This document shows, in pieces, positions 5,486-8,137 of a stretch of 8,137 bases of DNA. The stretch is taken from contig RKSA01000218.1 in assembly GCA_007571115.1 (NCBI GenBank), positions 1-8,137 of the forward strand, in the 5' to 3' direction. How positions within the stretch are numbered: the stretch's first letter is position 1; each line of letters begins with the position of its first letter. Source of the DNA: Gammaproteobacteria bacterium. Its GTDB lineage: Bacteria > Pseudomonadota > Gammaproteobacteria > Pseudomonadales > Pseudohongiellaceae. Under the pieces are notes generated by a model, which worked only from the letters and a program-made list of their open reading frames with translations, was not told the origin of the DNA and did not search any database. The position numbers and the translations under genes are program-made.

Positions 5486-6613
5486 ATGGCGGGAAACAGT
5501 ATCGGCAGGGCATTTGCCGTGACGAGTTTTGGCGAGAGTCATGGGCCGGCGCTCGGCTGCATTGTCGATGGCTGCCCGCCTGGGCTCGAGCTGTGCGAGG
5601 GAGATTTGCAGAAAGACCTCGACCGGCGCAGGCCTGGCAGCTCGCGCCACGTCAGCCAGCGCCGGGAAACCGATCAGGTGCGGATTCTTTCGGGAGTTTT
5701 CCAGGGCCGCACCACGGGAACGCCGATCGGGCTGCTCATCGAGAACGTCGACCAGCGGCCCAGGGACTACGGCAAGATCAAGAACCTGTACCGCCCCTCC
5801 CATGCCGACTACAGCTACGCGCAGAAATACGGCCTTCGCGACTACCGCGGCGGCGGTCGCGCCTCGGCCCGGGAAACCGCCATGCGAGTCGCTGCCGGGG
5901 CGATCGCCAGGAAATGCCTCGCCGAGCGCCACGGTGTTGTGGTGCGCGGCTATCTGAGCCAGCTCGGCCCGATCCGCATCGGCAAGGTCGACTACGACGA
6001 GATCGAGAACAACACGCTGTTCTGCCCCGATGCGGGCAAGGTCGCTGAAATGGAAGCCCTCGTCGACGCCCTGCGCAGGGAAGGCGACTCGATCGGCGCT
6101 TGCATCGATGTCGCCGCGAGCGGAGTTCCGGCCGGCCTCGGCGAGCCCGTGTTCGACCGGCTCGACGCCGACCTCGCCAAGGCCTTGATGAGCATCAACG
6201 CCGTCAAGGGAGTCGAGATCGGCGCGGGGTTCGCCTCGATCACCCAGCGAGGCAGCGAGCACCGCGACGAAATGACTCCGCAAGGCTTCCTCGGCAACAA
6301 TTCCGGTGGCATTCTCGGCGGAATCTCGACGGGCCAGGACATTGTCGCCAGAGTTGCCCTGAAACCGACTTCGAGCATCCGCATTCCCGGCAGGACGATC
6401 AGCACCAGCGGCGAAGCCGCCGAAGTCGTGACCACGGGCCGACACGACCCTTGCGTGGGGATCCGTGCCACCCCCATCGCCGAGGCGATGCTGGCGATCG
6501 TGCTGCTCGACCATTTGCTGCGCGACTGCGGCCAGTGCGGCGAAGTGCGGCGCAATCCATTGCCGGGCGATTCTCGCGCCACTCTCGACACTCTCGCGAG
6601 GCAGCAAGCATGA
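5486..6613 (+). CDS. aroC: Chorismate synthase
   Basis: Last step of the shikimate pathway: trans-elimination of phosphate from 5-enolpyruvylshikimate-3-phosphate to give chorismate, requiring reduced FMN. The 375-residue length fits the family (E. coli 361). Seen: FGESHGPALGCIVDGCPPG near the N-terminus with H19, DLDRRRPG, RRETDQVRILSGVFQG, TTGTPIGLLI, then RPSHADYSYAQKYGLRDYRG followed by GGRASARET, and later GNNSGGILGGISTGQ, KPTSSI and GRHDPCVGIRATPI. All family signature blocks are intact. I chose ATG 5486 (MAGNSIG...) because the family N-terminus begins there; a TTG two codons earlier is in frame but adds nothing. The stop overlaps the leuC start as ATGA (6610-6613), so the two are translationally coupled. 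Confidence 0.97.
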   Translation: MAGNSIGRAFAVTSFGESHGPALGCIVDGCPPGLELCEGDLQKDLDRRRPGSSRHVSQRRETDQVRILSGVFQGRTTGTPIGLLIENVDQRPRDYGKIKNLYRPSHADYSYAQKYGLRDYRGGGRASARETAMRVAAGAIARKCLAERHGVVVRGYLSQLGPIRIGKVDYDEIENNTLFCPDAGKVAEMEALVDALRREGDSIGACIDVAASGVPAGLGEPVFDRLDADLAKALMSINAVKGVEIGAGFASITQRGSEHRDEMTPQGFLGNNSGGILGGISTGQDIVARVALKPTSSIRIPGRTISTSGEAAEVVTTGRHDPCVGIRATPIAEAMLAIVLLDHLLRDCGQCGEVRRNPLPGDSRATLDTLARQQA

Positions 6614-8028
6614 CCGGCAAGACGCTTTACGACAAGATCTGGGACGCGCACCTCGTCAAGCAGCGCGCCGACGGCACCGCCCTGATCTATATCGACCGCC
6701 ACTTCATCCACGAAGTGACTTCACCCCAGGCCTTCGAGGGCCTGCGCCTGGCGGGCCGCTCGCCCTGGCGCGCCGACGCCAATCTCGCGACCCCGGATCA
6801 CAACGTTCCCACGGCCCCCGACGAGCGGCAGCAGGGCCTGACGGGAATCAAGGATCCGGTCTCGCAGTTGCAGGTGGCGACCCTCGATGAAAACTGCCGC
6901 GAGTTCGGCATCACCGAGCTCGGCATGGCCGACCCGAGGCAGGGAATCGTCCACGTCGTCGGCCCCGAGCAGGGAGCGACCTTGCCGGGAATGACGATCG
7001 TCTGCGGCGATTCGCATACATCAACCCACGGAGCGCTCGGAGCGCTCGCCCACGGCATCGGCACTTCCGAGGTCGAGCACGTGCTCGCGACGCAATGCCT
7101 GCTGCAAAGAAAGATGAAGAACATGCTCGTGCGGGTCGGCGGCAGGCTCGGCGCCGGAGTCACCGCAAAGGACGTCGCCCTGGCGATCATCGGCAAGATC
7201 GGCGCAGCCGGCGGAACGGGCTACACGATCGAATACGCCGGTGAAGTGATCCGCGAGCTGAGCATCGAGGGCCGCATGAGCCTGTGCAACATGTCGATCG
7301 AGGCCGGTGCGCGGGCCGGGCTGATCGCCGTCGATGAAAAGACCCTCGACTACCTCGAAGGCAGGCCCTTCGCCCCCAAGGGTGCGATGTGGCAGCGCGC
7401 GGCCGCAGCCTGGCGCGAGCTCGCGAGCGACAGCGACGCGCGCTTCGATCGCGTCGTCGAGTTGCGCGGCGAGGACATCGAGCCCCAGGTCACCTGGGGA
7501 ACCTCGCCGGAAATGGTCGCGCCGATCGGCTCGTCGATCCCGCTTCCCGAGGACGAGCCCGACAGCGCCAGGCGAGGCAACATCGAGCAGGCCCTCGCCT
7601 ACATGGGCCTGCGCCCAGGAACGCCGATCCGCGACATCCGCGTCGACTACGTGTTCATCGGCTCGTGTACCAATTCGCGGATCGAGGATCTTCGCGAGGC
7701 TGCCAGGGTCGTCGCCGGCAAGCGCATCGCGAGCAACATCGAGTCGGCCCTCGTCGTTCCCGGCTCGGGGCTGGTCAAGGCTCAGGCCGAGCAGGAAGGG
7801 CTCGATCGCATCTTTACCGCTGCAGGAATGCAGTGGCGCGCTCCGGGCTGCTCGATGTGCTTGGCGATGAACGCCGATCAACTCCCGGCCGGCAAGCACT
7901 GCGCCTCGACCTCGAACCGCAATTTCGAAGGCCGCCAGGGCAGGGGAGGGCGAACGCACCTCGTCAGCCCGGCGATGGCGGCTGCTGCAGCGATCCACGG
8001 CCAGTTCGTCGACGTGCGAAGCATCTAG
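6610..8028 (+). CDS. leuC: 3-isopropylmalate dehydratase, large subunit
   Basis: With LeuD forms isopropylmalate isomerase, which converts 2-isopropylmalate to 3-isopropylmalate in leucine synthesis, using a [4Fe-4S] cluster. The 472 residues match the bacterial LeuC length (E. coli 466). The three cluster cysteines are in place: C353 in FIGSCTNSRIEDLR, and C414 and C417 in GCSMCLAMN. Other aconitase-family blocks seen are KTLYDKIWDAH, DRHFIHEVTSPQAFEGLR, TPDHNVPT, CGDSHTSTHGALGALAHGIGTSEVEHVLATQ and the C-terminal STSNRNFEGRQG. The ATG overlaps aroC by 4 bp. It ends in TAG 45 bp before leuD, and the two genes are in the same reading frame. Pairing with aroC rather than leuA or leuB directly upstream is less common. 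Confidence 0.98.
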   Translation: MTGKTLYDKIWDAHLVKQRADGTALIYIDRHFIHEVTSPQAFEGLRLAGRSPWRADANLATPDHNVPTAPDERQQGLTGIKDPVSQLQVATLDENCREFGITELGMADPRQGIVHVVGPEQGATLPGMTIVCGDSHTSTHGALGALAHGIGTSEVEHVLATQCLLQRKMKNMLVRVGGRLGAGVTAKDVALAIIGKIGAAGGTGYTIEYAGEVIRELSIEGRMSLCNMSIEAGARAGLIAVDEKTLDYLEGRPFAPKGAMWQRAAAAWRELASDSDARFDRVVELRGEDIEPQVTWGTSPEMVAPIGSSIPLPEDEPDSARRGNIEQALAYMGLRPGTPIRDIRVDYVFIGSCTNSRIEDLREAARVVAGKRIASNIESALVVPGSGLVKAQAEQEGLDRIFTAAGMQWRAPGCSMCLAMNADQLPAGKHCASTSNRNFEGRQGRGGRTHLVSPAMAAAAAIHGQFVDVRSI

Positions 8029-8073
8029 CTCGAGCAAGACGAGCAAAACAAACAGGACCAGCGAGGACGATCC
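8029..8073 (+). other. leuC-leuD spacer with degenerate 9-bp repeats
   Basis: Three related 9-bp units lie at 8032-8040, 8041-8049 and 8050-8058 (GAGCAAGAC, GAGCAAAAC, AAACAGGAC). They are followed by the leuD Shine-Dalgarno (GAGGA, about 7 nt before the ATG). The spacer has no stop in the leuC/leuD frame. No small gene such as the entericidin sometimes found between these genes is present. Confidence 0.5.
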
Positions 8074-8137
8074 ATGAAAGCCTTCCAGATCGAGCACGGC
8101 CTCGTCATGCCCCTCGACCGCGCCAACGTCGATACCG
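8074..8137 (+). CDS. leuD: 3-isopropylmalate dehydratase, small subunit, 5' end only
   Basis: The swivelling small subunit that completes isopropylmalate isomerase with LeuC. Only the first 21 codons are inside the window, but they match the conserved N-terminus: MKAFQIEHGLVMPLDRANVD, including the PLDRANVDT block. A Shine-Dalgarno (GAGGA) lies about 7 nt upstream. The gene continues beyond the window. Confidence 0.93.
   Translation, partial: MKAFQIEHGLVMPLDRANVDT

Noticed and set aside
5423..6607. 394-codon minus-strand open frame opposite aroC
   Set aside because: AroC is intact with all family motifs. The antisense product has no family features and covers the divergent promoter region.
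7021..8097. 358-codon minus-strand open frame opposite leuC and the leuD start
   Set aside because: It is a shadow of the leuC codon bias. It runs across two conserved genes and their spacer and shows no motif.

Overview
This window is a GC-rich, densely coded stretch of proteobacterial housekeeping chromosome. The order proB, rpsT (opposite strand), murJ matches the ribosomal-protein/obg-proB, rpsT, murJ neighbourhood known from many Gammaproteobacteria. MurJ and the chorismate synthase also look proteobacterial. I therefore favour a high-GC gammaproteobacterium, with a related proteobacterial class possible. I see no phage genes, integrase, CRISPR array, toxin-antitoxin pair, tRNA or rRNA. 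No complete novel system is visible.

Layout: (1) 3-770, the 3' two-thirds of proB (glutamate 5-kinase, proline synthesis). (2) 785-1048, minus strand, rpsT (ribosomal protein S20) with a TTG start and a clear promoter. (3) 1123-2781, murJ (lipid II flippase), divergent from rpsT and carrying an unusual N-terminal extension built on a 15-bp tandem repeat. (4) 2782-2926, a spacer holding a roughly 93-bp palindromic, MITE-like element. (5) 2927-3247, a small DUF2007 protein with a C-terminal zinc-ribbon-like Cys4 module. (6) 4451-3249, minus strand, an aspartate/aromatic aminotransferase, and 5334-4444, minus strand, folD. These two overlap by 8 bp and form an operon folD-aminotransferase. (7) 5335-5485, a divergent promoter region. 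(8) 5486-6613 aroC (chorismate synthase), 6610-8028 leuC and 8074-8137+ leuD (isopropylmalate isomerase large and small subunits; leuD runs off the window), a plus-strand operon.

The metabolic theme is amino-acid and one-carbon biosynthesis: proline (ProB), the common aromatic precursor chorismate (AroC), transamination of aromatic or dicarboxylic amino acids (TyrB/AspC type), leucine (LeuC, LeuD) and C1-tetrahydrofolate interconversion (FolD). MurJ (cell wall) and S20 (translation) are core functions.

The points most worth a second look are the murJ start region (repeat-built extension, rpsT -35 box on the proposed start codon), the palindromic element downstream of murJ, a FolD that reads as the Bacteroidetes type, leuC and leuD lying in one reading frame separated by a single TAG, and a two-tier hairpin lying across the 1-bp gap between two convergent genes.
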